A stretch of 64,000 bases of DNA from Marvania coccoides. Taxonomy: Eukaryota; Chlorophyta; Trebouxiophyceae; Chlorellales; Chlorellaceae. Under the pieces are notes generated by a model. It was given only the letters and a program-made list of their open reading frames with translations, was not told the DNA's origin and did no database searches. Each line of letters opens with the position of its first letter. Within the stretch, counting starts at the first letter, position 1. Below are positions 34,267-45,500 of this stretch, piece by piece. The translations under genes and the position numbers were made by a program. The stretch is taken from NCBI GenBank assembly GCA_963854735.1, contig OY978103.1:558001-622000 (forward strand). The letters are read 5' to 3'.

Positions 34267-37214
34267 ATGTGGGGTTCTATCGCCGCGCTTGTCGCAGCCC
34301 TGTCCCTGCTATTCCTCTCCACGCTGCCTCTTGCCGCCGCCCAGCCCACACCCAATACCAACTTGGTTATTATCGACAACAAGTGCCCCCGCACGATCGA
34401 CGTGCGCGTGGCCGCATTCGCCAATGTCACTGACTACGCCGACAACCCCGCAGACTGCAACTTCACTGCCCCTGTGGCCGTCACGCCTGAAGGCGGCCCC
34501 GGCACCGTCTGCATCAAGTATTTCTTCACCATTCCTCCCTCCTCCGCGCAATTCTTGTTGATGGGCGGGTTCCCGTATACGTGCACCCCCTACATCTCTG
34601 CTTTTATCAGCGATTTCCAAGATTACACTTGGCCTACGTGCGATCAGAACCAGCAGTGCCGGTACTTCACTACTGAGTACCAAGTGTGCTCACAAGGAGC
34701 GCCGGGTTGCATAAACTGGTGGCTGCCCACCAACATTGACGTGAGTACTTTTTATTTGGAGGGTTGTCTGAAAGCAATTTTTTCCACCCGTTCCAAAATT
34801 TGCTGTTTGATTTTTTTACCGTTCATTACTTATGGATTTGCTGTGCAGTGCAATCGCGCCCCCGGCAATTTTACGTACACTCTAAACTGCGACAACTTGA
34901 TTGGCTCCCCTTCGCCCCCTCCTGCCGTGCTGCGCTCGCCACCGCCACCGCCGCCACCAAAATCGCCATCACCATCGCCACCGCCGCCCCCACGCAGTCC
35001 CCCGCCGCCTCCTCCTCCCAAAGAAGGTGGAGGTACAAACACGGCCGCCATTGCCGGCGCTGTCGTTGGAGGGATCGTTGTTGTCGGTGAGGAAATAAAC
35101 ACAAAGTGAACCTTGAAACCTTTTATTTTGGTTGTCGTGTTTTCTTTTCCTTGTGCCAATTTTATCTCCTGCCCACCACCTGCTCTGTTCCAAGGCTCAA
35201 ATTTTCAACAATTCTATTCAATTTGCATGATGTTACCCGAGTCTTTCTGCCAATTTTACGTATTTTTGAACAGGTCTCCTTACCGGCGGCATCTGGTACT
35301 TTGTCGTTAAGAACAACAAGAAAAAAGCAGCCGCCGGCGGGGGCCTCCCTCCTCCCGGCGGAGCAGGAGGGCCACCTTACCAACCGCCACCCAGCGGTCT
35401 CCCTTTGCCGCCGGGCTACCCAGCCGGAGGCCCCCCTCCAGGAGGCTTCCCGGCAGGCGTCCCACCGCCCACCCCCTTCAACTACACAGGCTACCAGGTC
35501 CCGCCTGGCGCTGGCACCCCTCCCACCCTCCCTGACAGCACCATGGGATATTCTTACATGAGCAACTACGACGGCAAAGCTCTCGATTACGCAGCGTTAG
35601 GACTGTCTGTCCCCTCCGCTCCCGACTACTCCAACCTCCGAGACGCCCAAATGCTGGCCTACGCAGCCTCCGCGCTGCCGGCGAGAGCCGCTGGCCTGTC
35701 TGCGCTGAGCTCTGAGGCTACGTCTCTTCCTTCTGGCGAAACGGCATCGCTGCCATCTGGCGAGATCTCGCAGGACCCGCTGCTGAAGATGATCGGCACG
35801 CGGATCGAGCCGAAAGGCTCGGAATCCTCAGCACGAGGCTCGCTGGAGGCCTGGGAGCTGCGCTTTGAGGACATTAAGATGAATAAAGTCATTGGGCAAG
35901 GGTCGTGGGGGAGAGGTGAGAACGAACAATACAAATGCACAGAGACGGCAACAAAAGCCACAGAAAAAATATTGCCTATACCTCTGGCAATTTTATTATT
36001 GACCAGCGGCCTTACTTTTCTCTCTTTCTTTTGCCTGCAGTGTACCGGGCCGATTGGAATGGCACGCAGGTGGCGGTCAAGGTGTTGCTGGACCCCACGG
36101 AGGAAGACAACATCACCATGTCTGCCCTGGTGCAGGATTCTGGCCCTGTCATGGCAAGTTTTCAACATTTTCTTCTGGCAGAGAATTCATAAAATTGTCA
36201 ACTTTTTGGGGGGGAGGCGATTTACCATTCCTTTTGCCGTTTATTTCTTCTTTATTTCAGGAGCGTTTGAGCCAGGAGGCTTCTCTGATGACGGGACTAC
36301 ACCACCCTAACATAGTGCAGTTTCTGGGCGTCACCAAAAACCCGGCTGCAGTAATCTCAGAGTACTGCAGCCGAGGCGCCCTTTCTTCGGTGCTGCAGTC
36401 GGCAAACCACTCTGCGGAGAAAGCAGCGGAGCTCACGTGGTCTAGACGTGTATCCATGGCCGCAGACAGCGTGCGCGGCATGATTTATCTTCACTCGCGG
36501 ACCCCGCCCATTATTCACAGAGACCTAAAAAGCCCTAACATCTTGGTAACCCGGCACTGGACAGCGAAAGTGGCAGGTAAGAAGCACCATCGCCACTTTC
36601 CGTTTTTTTGCAATTTTATTGCCGAGTAAATCTGAGATTTACTTTCCCCTTTTTCCCTTCTAGATTTCAACCTCAGTAAGATCGTTCAAGACGCCTATGC
36701 GTCCAATTCTTCCTCGATGCAAGCGCTTAACCCCAGGTAAGAAATTTAAGCCCTTCAAAGCTGCTTAATTTGATTTTGTTACCACTTGCGGTCGTCGCTG
36801 CTAATCTTCTATGGCACCGTAGGCACCGGGTTTTTAATTTTCAACATTCGTTTTATTTATTTATTCATATGCAGGTGGCTGGCACCAGAGGTCCTGCAAG
36901 GAGCGCCGGCATCTCGTGCGTCTGACGTTTTTGCCTTTGGAGTTGTCATGTGGGAGCTGCTCACCTGGCAGCTGCCGTGGGTCCAAGCGAACCCGTGGGG
37001 CATTGTTCAACAGTTAACTGCAGGAGTGCGCCTGCCCATCCCTACCGCTGATCTGCTGCCCGGCCCAGACAGCGGAAGCTGGCCGCAGCTTTCAAAGTAC
37101 ATCGCGCTCATGGAGAGATGCTGGGCGCACGATGCCACCACCAGGCCCACGTTCCCGGAAGTCATGGTGGAGCTGCGGGAGATTGACCCCGAGGCCTGCG
37201 CGCAAGAAAACTAA
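34267..37214 (+). CDS. Receptor-like TKL kinase with Cys-rich and (Ser-Pro)n ectodomain
   Basis: Seven exons (34267-34740, 34849-35086, 35274-35915, 36041-36153, 36261-36576, 36664-36736, 36875-37214) give about 731 residues. In order: signal peptide (1-25), Cys-rich ectodomain with several N-x-T/S sites (26-175), a SPPPPPPPKSPSPS-type hydroxyproline-like rod (about 180-210), one transmembrane helix of small residues (AAIAGAVVGGIVVVG, ends about 245), a Pro/Gly-rich juxtamembrane region, and a TKL kinase (about 430-725). The kinase has IGQGSWGRV, VAVKV, HRDLKSPN, WLAPEV and FGVVMWELL. The activation segment begins DFNLSK (D595-F-N597) instead of DFG. Intron 4 has a GC donor (36154). It is probably a cell-surface sensor of wall or environmental cues; the ligand is unknown. 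Confidence 0.85.
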
Positions 37215-38008
37215 ACTAAAAGCCAACGAAATAAGTGTTACCGTTTTCACCCCCCTCCCTTTTTTTCTGTACCAAAGACGCCTACTGCGAATAATCCTTG
37301 CCTTTCCTTTTATCTTTAAATTGCCAGCCTTTGGAATCTTAAATGTTTATTGTATTGTTAATTATCATGCTTTCGCTTTGTGCTTTCCTGTTTGATCAAG
37401 TACAAAAAGGAGAATAAGAATTTTACGCTGTGAAATTTTCCTGGCGTGCTGAAGATGCTGAACAATTGTATTAACCCGTAGATAATCATCATTATATTAT
37501 AATTTGCCTAATTAATAATGAAAATATTTCACAGCATCATGCCGGCAGTGCACCACACCGGAAAACGTCTTATCACCTGAAGGTATGTGAAAGAATCGAC
37601 ATTACAGGAGACTGATGCTCCGGTTTCGAAAAAAGTATTTCATGAAGGAAGAAAGTCTGAGAGCTCATGATGAAAACCTCTGAGAAAAATCTGCCTTGTT
37701 TACAATTTATTTTCCATAAAAATACTGATAAAATTCTATCTCACATTTAGCCTTTCAAGAAAAGTTGTTGGCGCTGTTGAATCTATGAATCGAAATTTCA
37801 AGGCAGCCTTGATATTTCCACAGCCAGGTTTTATTTTCACGCTGCTTTAACCTCAAAAACGAGGTTTTTAATTCGAATAAATTAATCGCTAGGCCAGGCG
37901 CCCGCCCTATTTCCCCCATATTATTCATAAAACTCGCTGCGTTGCCAGCGACGGTTTTCCCTAACAGCTCGTAATAACCTCGTGGAATGCTGGCCCGCCT
38001 CCTGAGCG
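37215..38008. other. Intergenic, nothing assigned
   Basis: AT-rich spacer of about 800 bases between two plus-strand genes, with scattered short frames and no recognisable coding or RNA gene. Confidence 0.4.
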
Positions 38009-39269
38009 ATGAAGAACTGGCGCAACCCAGAGCTCGTTCCTATTAGCGATTCGCCTTTCTCGCCTCAACAACCTTACTTCGGGATTTTGCTCGCTGAGCA
38101 TCTGAACTCGCGGTTCACACAAGAGAATCCTAGTTTTAAACATGGCAAATACGTCATCCAGCTGATGGTGCGGCAGGATCCTCCCACCGTGGTACGCTGT
38201 CCCTCAAGATTTCAGAGAAAATCAAAATTTATTTTTGCGCTCTGACGCCTCGAATATATTCCCACCCTTCTTCTATAAATGTGTTTTTCTGCACAAGCAG
38301 ATTGACCTCCCTTTCCGCCACTCGTTCAAACCAGACCAAGACTTGACGCTGCGCGCCGCCTTTCCGTGGTGGAGCGGCGACGCTTGTGCAGTAAAATTCG
38401 ACCTCGTTCTGTGCCGCCACCCTGACGAAGTCGAGCTAAAAAACGTCGTCAAAGCCAACATAGATGTTTTATCAAACGAAGAGACCCGCGCTGCTCTCGT
38501 TGCAATGTGAGTTCATGAACGGATCAGGCCATCGTGGTAATCCCCAGATGGCAAACAGAAAGTTCGACGCCGTACGGCGCTTTAAAATATATTAAAAACT
38601 GATATGAAAACCCAACTTCATCAATCAATAATTGTTTGCAGGCTGAAAAACGCTCCTGCGCCTACTGTCCTCCTCAACGAGCCCCGTACCGCTGCGGCAG
38701 CCGCACCCTCGCAGCAGCAGGCCCCCGCTGCCGCAGCTACAGCCCCGCTTCCTGCGCCAGAGTTTTTTGGCCCACCCGACATGTCGCGGCTGATGCACCT
38801 GGCCTCTGAATTCAAAGAAAAAGTGAAAGCTCGAGGGGACGGCGACCAACAGCAAATGCGAGAGTTGCTGCGCTTAACGCAGCACTTGGTGGAATTTGTT
38901 TCTCACGGGGGCGGCGGCGGACCGCAGCAGCTGCGTCCCCAGGAGCGCGCCAATCTGGATGTGCTTCTCCCCCAGTTTTTGAGGCACTTTAATCGTGCTC
39001 TCGCGGCAAACGCTTTCTTCAAACGGTTGCCGGGGATTTTGGAGGGAGTAGGGAGAGGGGTGAAGGCGCAGGCTGCTGCGGGAGCTGGAGCCCCAATTAC
39101 ACGGGAGCCTGCACCTGCGCCTGCGCCTGCGCCTGCTGTGCTTGCTGTGGACCCAACCGTTGAGACTCCTGCCAAACGGGCCAAACGGAGGATTGAGGGA
39201 AATGCCACAGCTAAATATGAGGTGGAGGACACCCCAGTGCTAAAAAATAATCCCCACGCATTTCTTTAG
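38009..39269 (+). CDS. Unknown protein, probably nuclear
   Basis: Three exons (38009-38191, 38301-38506, 38642-39269) join in frame to about 338 residues. The first 130 residues look like an alpha/beta domain (PQQPYFGILLAEHL, then AAFPWWSGDACAVKFDLVLCRHPDE). The middle is Ala/Gln-rich. A helical block follows (DMSRLMHLASEFKEKVKA, RELLRLTQHLVEFV, VLLPQFLRHFNRAL). A Pro-Ala dipeptide run (APAPAPAPA) and a basic KRAKRR motif, a likely nuclear signal, lie near the end. I do not recognise the family. An alternative ATG at 37987 is in another frame and soon hits a stop. Confidence 0.7.
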
Positions 39270-39481
39270 CGACTCATTCTGGGGTTCCTGTTTGAGTGCG
39301 GGTGGAAGTCATTTTGGAAATAAAGTTGCCTCAGTAGAAGACGTGTTGCGGATCTGCTGGTCAAATGATCAATTGCCTGCTGCGTATATGCACCCTCCCC
39401 GATTCATTCCTCTGCCATCGAAAACACATTTCGCTCGCAAATAAATTTTTTAGTACTTTCCCCCTTCCCCTCCCTTTCCAG

Positions 39482-40636
39482 TCATCATCCAACTGGCTGC
39501 CACGCTGGGCATTCGAAAGCATTCGGATACTGCTCTTTACGAGGCACCCCTCATACTCGTTGCGTACATCTTCATTCTTCAATTCAGCCTTTTTTCTCTC
39601 CTCGTTTGGCGCCGCCCCTGGTACAGCAAAAGGCGAACCCCCATTCTGCTGTTCCAGATCATCTCCAGAGTTCCACTGTTCTACTTGACCGTGGGCAAGC
39701 ACCCAGTGTTGTCTAAGATCCACCCAGTTGAAATGCCGGCGAGTTCTCACGCGGCAATTATCCACACCCTCATTCCACCGCTCCTCACGGCGCGGCACTG
39801 CGTCGGGTACTTGTTTCCAGAGGACCCCGCGCTCGTTATGGGCCTTTCATGTTTCATAATGTCTTTATATGGCATTGTCACGCGATGCAAGGCTGAAGCA
39901 GCCATCCCAGGGCAGCTCCAGCGGTATTCATATAGGATACAAATGGCGGGTGCCACATTTCCAGTGAGCACACCGGGTAGTACATCAGAAACCCTTTAGC
40001 CAGGGGTTGATTGACCGCTGTAGATGGGAGGGGTTCTGGGCGGGCCAGCATTGCCCAAGCGCGAACCCCAAACCGGACGGGCCGTTTACCGTCCGGAGAG
40101 TCCTGCTTTCCCCCAATTTTTTTTATTCATGTCGGTCGCGCCGTTGGGGGACTCAGGAAGGCAGGGGCCAGAGCCTTACATTGTGGGCGACGGTGCGGTA
40201 TCGGCGTAATGCTGTATCCGTACGCCCCCATTACCTGAGGTTGATCCCACGGATGGAAGGGGGTACTCCGCCTTACTGTGGCGGGGTGAGTGGCACGTCG
40301 GATTGCACCAACCTTGGTAGTAGACGTTACAACCATATGTAAAACCTCAAACCTCAAACCTATGCAGATTTGAGCGAAGCTGGCGTGTGCGTTGCCGTCC
40401 AGGCCACGCTGCAGCTCACTCTGGGGTACTTCGTCCCCATCGCCGTGCAAATTGCGGAAGAAAGCGTGTCGAGGAAATCATTCATTGCAAAGTACGGCAT
40501 CAATGGCAGCATTGCGTGTGCTTGTCCTTCGCATTCCACCTCGACTTTAATTTTTCAATACCTCCTCCTGCTCCCACTGCAAGCGGCAGTCACTTGCCTT
40601 TGCATCACTCTGCTAATTTTCTGGCTCGCTATGTAG
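39482..40636 (+). CDS. Multi-spanning membrane protein, 5' end unresolved
   Basis: Exon 39482-39949 enters in phase 1 after an AG at 39480-39481 and joins in frame to exon 40368-40636, ending in a stop. Together they encode about 245 residues with at least five hydrophobic segments (APLILVAYIFILQFSLFSLLV, ALVMGLSCFIMSLYGIV, ATLQLTLGYFVPIAVQIA, TLIFQYLLLLPLQ, ITLLIFWLAM) and basic loops. No family was recognised. The first exon must lie between 39270 and 39450. The only ATG frame that fits in phase (39365) would need an intron of 29 bases, so the start is left open. Confidence 0.55.
39950..40367 (+). repeat. Unusual large intron, possible SINE-like insertion
   Basis: This 418-base intron is about three times longer and clearly more GC-rich than its neighbours. 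It contains an inverted repeat around CCGGACG...CGTCCGG (about 40074-40099) and a B-box-like AGGTTGATCCC (40240). It ends in a short tandem repeat, three copies of CAAACCT-like units (about 40343-40361), just before the splice acceptor. A compact GC-rich body plus a short tandem 3' tail is typical of tRNA-derived retroposons. No second copy is visible in this window, so the assignment rests on structure only. Confidence 0.35.
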
Positions 40637-41066
40637 CATGAGCGTGCGTTGGGCCTAAGAGGACAGACAATATTTTTCTTCGACGACCCTTTTTTTCCGT
40701 TGTACATTTTTTTTCTGTTATCCCTTTTTTGGTTATAAATAATGATGGTATCATATAAGCTCTCGCAAATTCTTTATTATTTCTTAATGAATGAACTTAC
40801 TTGCAGCAGCACGACTTTCTTTCACTTAATTTTCTTTCTTAATTTTATCCCCCCCCCCATTAGACACTGCTCATTTGGTCGTAAATAAACCTTTCAACCT
40901 ATCAGCCTAGAATTCCAGTAATAAAAAAAAATTAAAAATGTAGCAATCAAATAAATCACTCGTTCATACAGGCAAATCTCAATGAATCTCAATCAAAATT
41001 CATTCTGAAAAGGAAAAAAGGGCCGGGTGCTGTGTCTCTCGAATAAAACTACAAATTACTACAAAT
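40637..41066. other. Convergent intergenic, nothing seen
   Basis: Tail-to-tail spacer with AT-rich sequence and a C-run near 40849. It probably holds the two 3' UTRs. Confidence 0.4.
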
Positions 41067-42135
41067 TTAAAACCGCCCTCCAGTGCCGCTGTCGCCCCCC
41101 TGCATGCCCCCGCTGATCTTCAGCGCCTCCGTCACCAGCGCAGCCAACAACGCCACTAGCGCCAGCGGCCATGCCCCAACCCCCTCCCCGGTAAACAGCT
41201 TACTCAACACCGACAACGCAAGCACCGCCCCAGACCCCTTGGCAACGTTGCCCGAGCTTGCCAGCCAAATGCCCGTCAAGTCCCCGTCGTGAATCGAGTT
41301 GAACAGCACCTCCCAGTTATTGGTTGGAATTTTTGCCGAAGGGCGCAGCAGCGTTTTCACAACTTTTCCAGGCTCAACGTCCCAGGACTCGATGTGCTGC
41401 ACTACTAAGCCGGTAGTGGGGTCAAACTCATGGAGGGTACCGCCTGCTGCTGCCAACCGAGGCTTCCAGGGTAAATCCAGAATTGCCGAGAAGCGCCATT
41501 TGGTGGACAATGTATTGCTTTCTTCCTTCCATTCGGTGATTTCCAGGGTCACGTCTTTGAGCAGGCTGCCGAGGTTGCTGACGTTATTCTTGAAGCGCGT
41601 GGTGCCGTTGAAGCCAGCAAAGGGATCTGCAAACCGGCAGTCGGGCGCATACTGCAAAAAACAAAAACAAAAATACGTCAGTGAATTTAGTAAGCAAAAC
41701 CATGAAAATAATAATATCTCAATCAAAAACGCCATTTTTTTCCTTCACTTCTCTCACCGCACTGAGGTCGCCGGCGCCAGAGATGAAATATTTTACGGCG
41801 TAGTCTTGCCGGATCTGTTCCAGGGCTTCGCTGCGGGACAGCGCCTTCTGCTGGGAGGAAGCAGAAGAAGCAGCGGCAGAGGAAGAGCTGCCACCGCGCA
41901 TTGCGCCGATGATGTTGCCCAGAGCTTCAGCGCCGAACCAGACGGACTTGAGGCCCAACCCTACGTCACTATTGCCGCTGGAAGAGGTGGAAGAAGAAGC
42001 TCCATTGCTGTTGCTGTCGGGTGAGTTGCCACTGCTGCAGACAACGGGGCGCGCGCTGCTGCGCGGCAGCGCTGTACGCTGGAATACATGCGATGCGTGT
42101 ACATGTTGCACCGGTTTCCACGCGCAGATGCTCAT
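41067..42135 (-). CDS. DUF2358 (SnoaL-like) plastid protein
   Basis: Two exons, 42135-41758 and 41651-41067, give about 320 residues. The core (residues about 95-240) begins IRQDYAVKYFISGAGDLSAV and continues with CRFADPFAGFNGTTRFKNNV, WKEESNTLSTKWRFSAILDLPW and HIESWDVEPGKVV. This matches the DUF2358 family of cyanobacteria and plant plastids, which has a SnoaL-like cone fold. The first 70 residues are Ser/Ala/Arg-rich with no long hydrophobic stretch, as expected for a chloroplast transit peptide. The C-terminus has a hydrophobic segment (WPLALVALLAALVTEA) that may anchor it in a membrane. Biochemical role unknown. Confidence 0.85.
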
Positions 42136-42520
42136 TTTTAATCGCGATTCGGTGGGTGTATCTGGGTGATCAGTTAAATTTGGGGGAAAACAAGGCCTGT
42201 GGATGCAGCTGCTATGCCAGTGCCGCACAAACGCATGGAATAGTAATTATCAAGTGAAAAAATGTGACGAAACGCGCAGCGAACTCGTTTTTTTGTCCCT
42301 CCCGTTGCTTTCTTCAGAAAATTTTGAAGGTGAAAAACTTGCCAAACGCTCTCCCTGCAACAATAATTAAATTGAAGTTGAGATCCAAAACGGAACATAC
42401 AAGCCCACGCCCTGCAGCCACGGCGCTGTGCCGCTCCGGGCTTTCGGCTTCGACTGCAATTAAAATATAACACATCTGATCGTGAAATAACATGGACAAA
42501 TAAATAATATATAGTAAAAA
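42136..42520. other. Divergent promoter region
   Basis: Head-to-head spacer between the DUF2358 and NUP98-96 genes. No specific element is recognised. A TATA-like AATATATAG lies about 15 bases before the NUP ATG. Confidence 0.35.
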
Positions 42521-45500
42521 ATGAGCTTTGGATTCGGCTCAGGTGCGTGATCATTCCCAAACTTGCTCCCAGCTATTCATCAACAAATGATTGTTTGCCG
42601 TGACGCCATTATGGTGCCCTCCAAGACGCTCTGAACCCTCAACTTGCCGTTTTTAATTGCTGTGCAGGCTTTGGGGCCCCCAGCAGTAGCCCTTTCGGCG
42701 CGGCTTCGCCGTCTCCCTTTGGGCAAGCCCCCCCAGCCTTTGGGCAAAGCACCTCCCCTTTTGGGAGCACAACCACGACTGGGGTGTTTGGCCAGGTATG
42801 AACAGCCCATTCCCACTGCATTACGATGAAAAAGTCGCGCAATTGTCCCAGTTTTTTGCACCCTTTCAAACAATCAAATTTTAATTCAACTTTTCCCCCC
42901 CTCCCCTACAGCAGCAACAGCAGGCGCAGCCCGCGTTCGGCGCGGCGCCAGCCTTTGGCGCCTCCGCCCCCGCGTTTGGCGCGCCAGCCAGCCAGCCAGC
43001 GTTCGGGGCCACCGCCACCCCCGCCTTTGGTGCAGCCACTTTCGGTGCCGCCAAGCCCGCCGGTGGCTTCGGTTTCGGCGCGCCCGCCAGCAGTGCCAGC
43101 CCCTTTGGCGCCGCCAGTACCCCCGCATTTGGGGCACCTTCCAGCACTCCCGCGTTCGGCGCCGCTCCCTCCCCTTTTGGCGCCCCCGCTGCCAGCACCG
43201 GGTTTGGGCAAAGCGCCCCCGCCTTTGGGGCCCCTTCCAGCACCCCCGCGTTCGGTGCCGCCCCTTCCGCTTTTGGCGCGCCTTCCACTGGGTTTGGCGC
43301 GCCGCAGCCCGCCACGGGGGCCTTTGGCTCGGGGACTGGCTTTGGCACGCCCGCTGCTGCTGTCCCCACTGGCAGAGGCTCCCGCATCGCTGCCTGGCGC
43401 AAAACTCAGGAGGTGGACACCTCCAGCACTGGCGCAAAGTCCACGGTGTACTTCAATTCCATTTCCTGTATGCCTGAGTACGCGGGAAAAAGCCATGAAG
43501 AAATTCGATGGGAGGACTACCAGGACGGCGTGAAAGGCGGCGGCGGAGCCGCCTCCCCGCCTGGTCCGGCCTCCGGAGGCGGCCTCTTCGGCGCGCCCGC
43601 CGCCCCGGCAGCGCCATCACCGTTCGGAGCCCCCGCAGGCGGCGCCGCCCCGTCGCCCTTCGGCGCGGCCTCCACGCCCGCGTTTGGCGCCGCCAGCACC
43701 CCTGCCTTTGGGGCGAGTGCCACCCCGGCGTTTGGCGGCTTCGGAGCGGCTTCCACGCCCGCTTTTGGCGGCGTGAGCACCCCGGCGTTCGGTTTTGGCT
43801 CAACGCCTTCGCCCTCGCCCTTTGGGTCCACCGCGCCCGCTGCCCCCTTCGGCCAATCCGCCCCCGCGTTCGGGGCAGCCTCCACCCCCGCGTTTGGCGC
43901 CACCTCGGCTCCTGCATTCGGCGCGGCTTCTGCTCCAGCCTTTGGCGCCACCTCCGCACCTTCGTTCGGCGGGTTTGGGGCAGCCAGCACGCCCGCATTC
44001 GGCGCCGCCAGCGCCCCCTCATTCGGCGGATTCGGCGCCACCTCGGCTCCTGCATTCGGCGCCACCTCTGCCCCCGCTTTTGGGGCTGCCAGCACGCCTG
44101 CCTTCAGCTTCGGCGGCGCGGCGTCCACCCCGGCATTCGGTGCCACCACCAGCCCGACGTTTGGCGCCACCACCGCTGGCGGAGCGTCGCTCTTTGGCGG
44201 GACCAGCACTCCCGCTTTTGGAGGCACGCCGTCTCTGTTTGGAGCGACTGCTGCCAAGCCTGCCACCACGCCTGGCTTCGGTTTTGGCGGCCTGTCAACC
44301 CCCGCGTTCGGAGCGACCACCACCCCCGCGTTTGGAGCTACAAGCGGGCTTGGTGGCAGCGGCGGCGGTCTCTTCGGGGGCACCTCTACTCCCGCTTTTG
44401 GGGCTCCTCCCTCAGGCGGAGGGGGTCTGTTCGGCGGCGCGTCGACGCCTTCCTTCTCCTTCGCCCCTGCTGCGGCCCCTGGCGCGCTGGCGATGGCGCC
44501 GCAAGGCGGACCACAGATGCAACCGCCGGGCGTGGCCACTTCGCCCTACGGTACGCTGCCAGAGGCGCCCCGAGTGACGCCGCTGCCGGAGTACCGCGTG
44601 GGTCTGATGCAGCGGGTGCTGGCCCCCCCGTCTGGGGGTCCCCCGAGGCACGTCACGCTCATCACGCCTCGCTCGCTAACGCCTCATGCCGGCGGCAAGC
44701 TCCGTCCCCGCAGCCGCAGCACCTCCGCCTCCCGCATGAGCCGAAACCCCGCAGAGTACTTTGCCACCGTCGCCAGCGGCGGCGGCACCCCTGGAAGCGG
44801 CATCGGAGGAGGCGGCGGTGGCGGAGCGTTTGGCTCCGGCAATGGCGTGTCCCCTGCCTCAGCGGGTGCCAACCTGTTTGTGCCGCGCGACAATCCGCGC
44901 AAGCTGTTCATTCGGGACACGCTGCCGGGCATGGAAGCTGCGGGCGGAGTGCACGTGAGCCCAGCCACCGCAGCTGGCGGCGCTGGACCGTCGTCAACCC
45001 CTGGTAGGGCGCTGCGCACGCCCGGCAGCGGGCTGCGCGTCAGCCCAGGCCTGCGCCGCGCAGGAGAGACCCCCAACGGCGACTCGCACCCGCTTTCCGG
45101 CGGGCGCAGCGACTTTGGGGCGAACGGCGGCGGGCGCCTGCACCGTGAGCTCAACGACACCGAGGTCGGCGCGCTGCTGCCGTCTCTGCGCCGTCCAGAC
45201 TATTATACCGAGCCCTCGTTGACGCAGCTCGCTGCCATGGCCCGCGATGACCCCGATTCGTTGGCAGAGGTCGCGAATTTCACCGTTGGACGGCGCGGCG
45301 TCGGTGCCATCCGCTGGCTGGACCCTGTCGACGTGCGGGGGCTGGATTTGGACGGCATTGTGAGCCTGGCACGCGGTGCAGTCGAGGTCTACCTCGACGG
45401 CGCAGTGGAAAAGCCGGAGGTGGGCTCTGGGCTGAACCGCCCTGCCGAGGTCACGATGCTCAAGGTTTTCAAGGTAGATAAAGCCACCGGGAAGCCGGTA

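Noticed and set aside
39365..39481. ATG at 39365 as start of the membrane protein
   Set aside because: Joining it to the next exon would need an intron of 29 bases, shorter than any other here, and its sequence is not protein-like.
38009..40636. Merging the unknown nuclear-type gene and the membrane protein into one gene
   Set aside because: The first ends in a clear stop at 39269 after a finished basic tail, and the second has entirely different composition.
42881..44539. Minus-strand frames rich in Pro-Asn-Ala-Gly repeats
   Set aside because: These are antisense translations of the NUP98 FG repeats; the plus strand carries the GLEBS and autocleavage domains.
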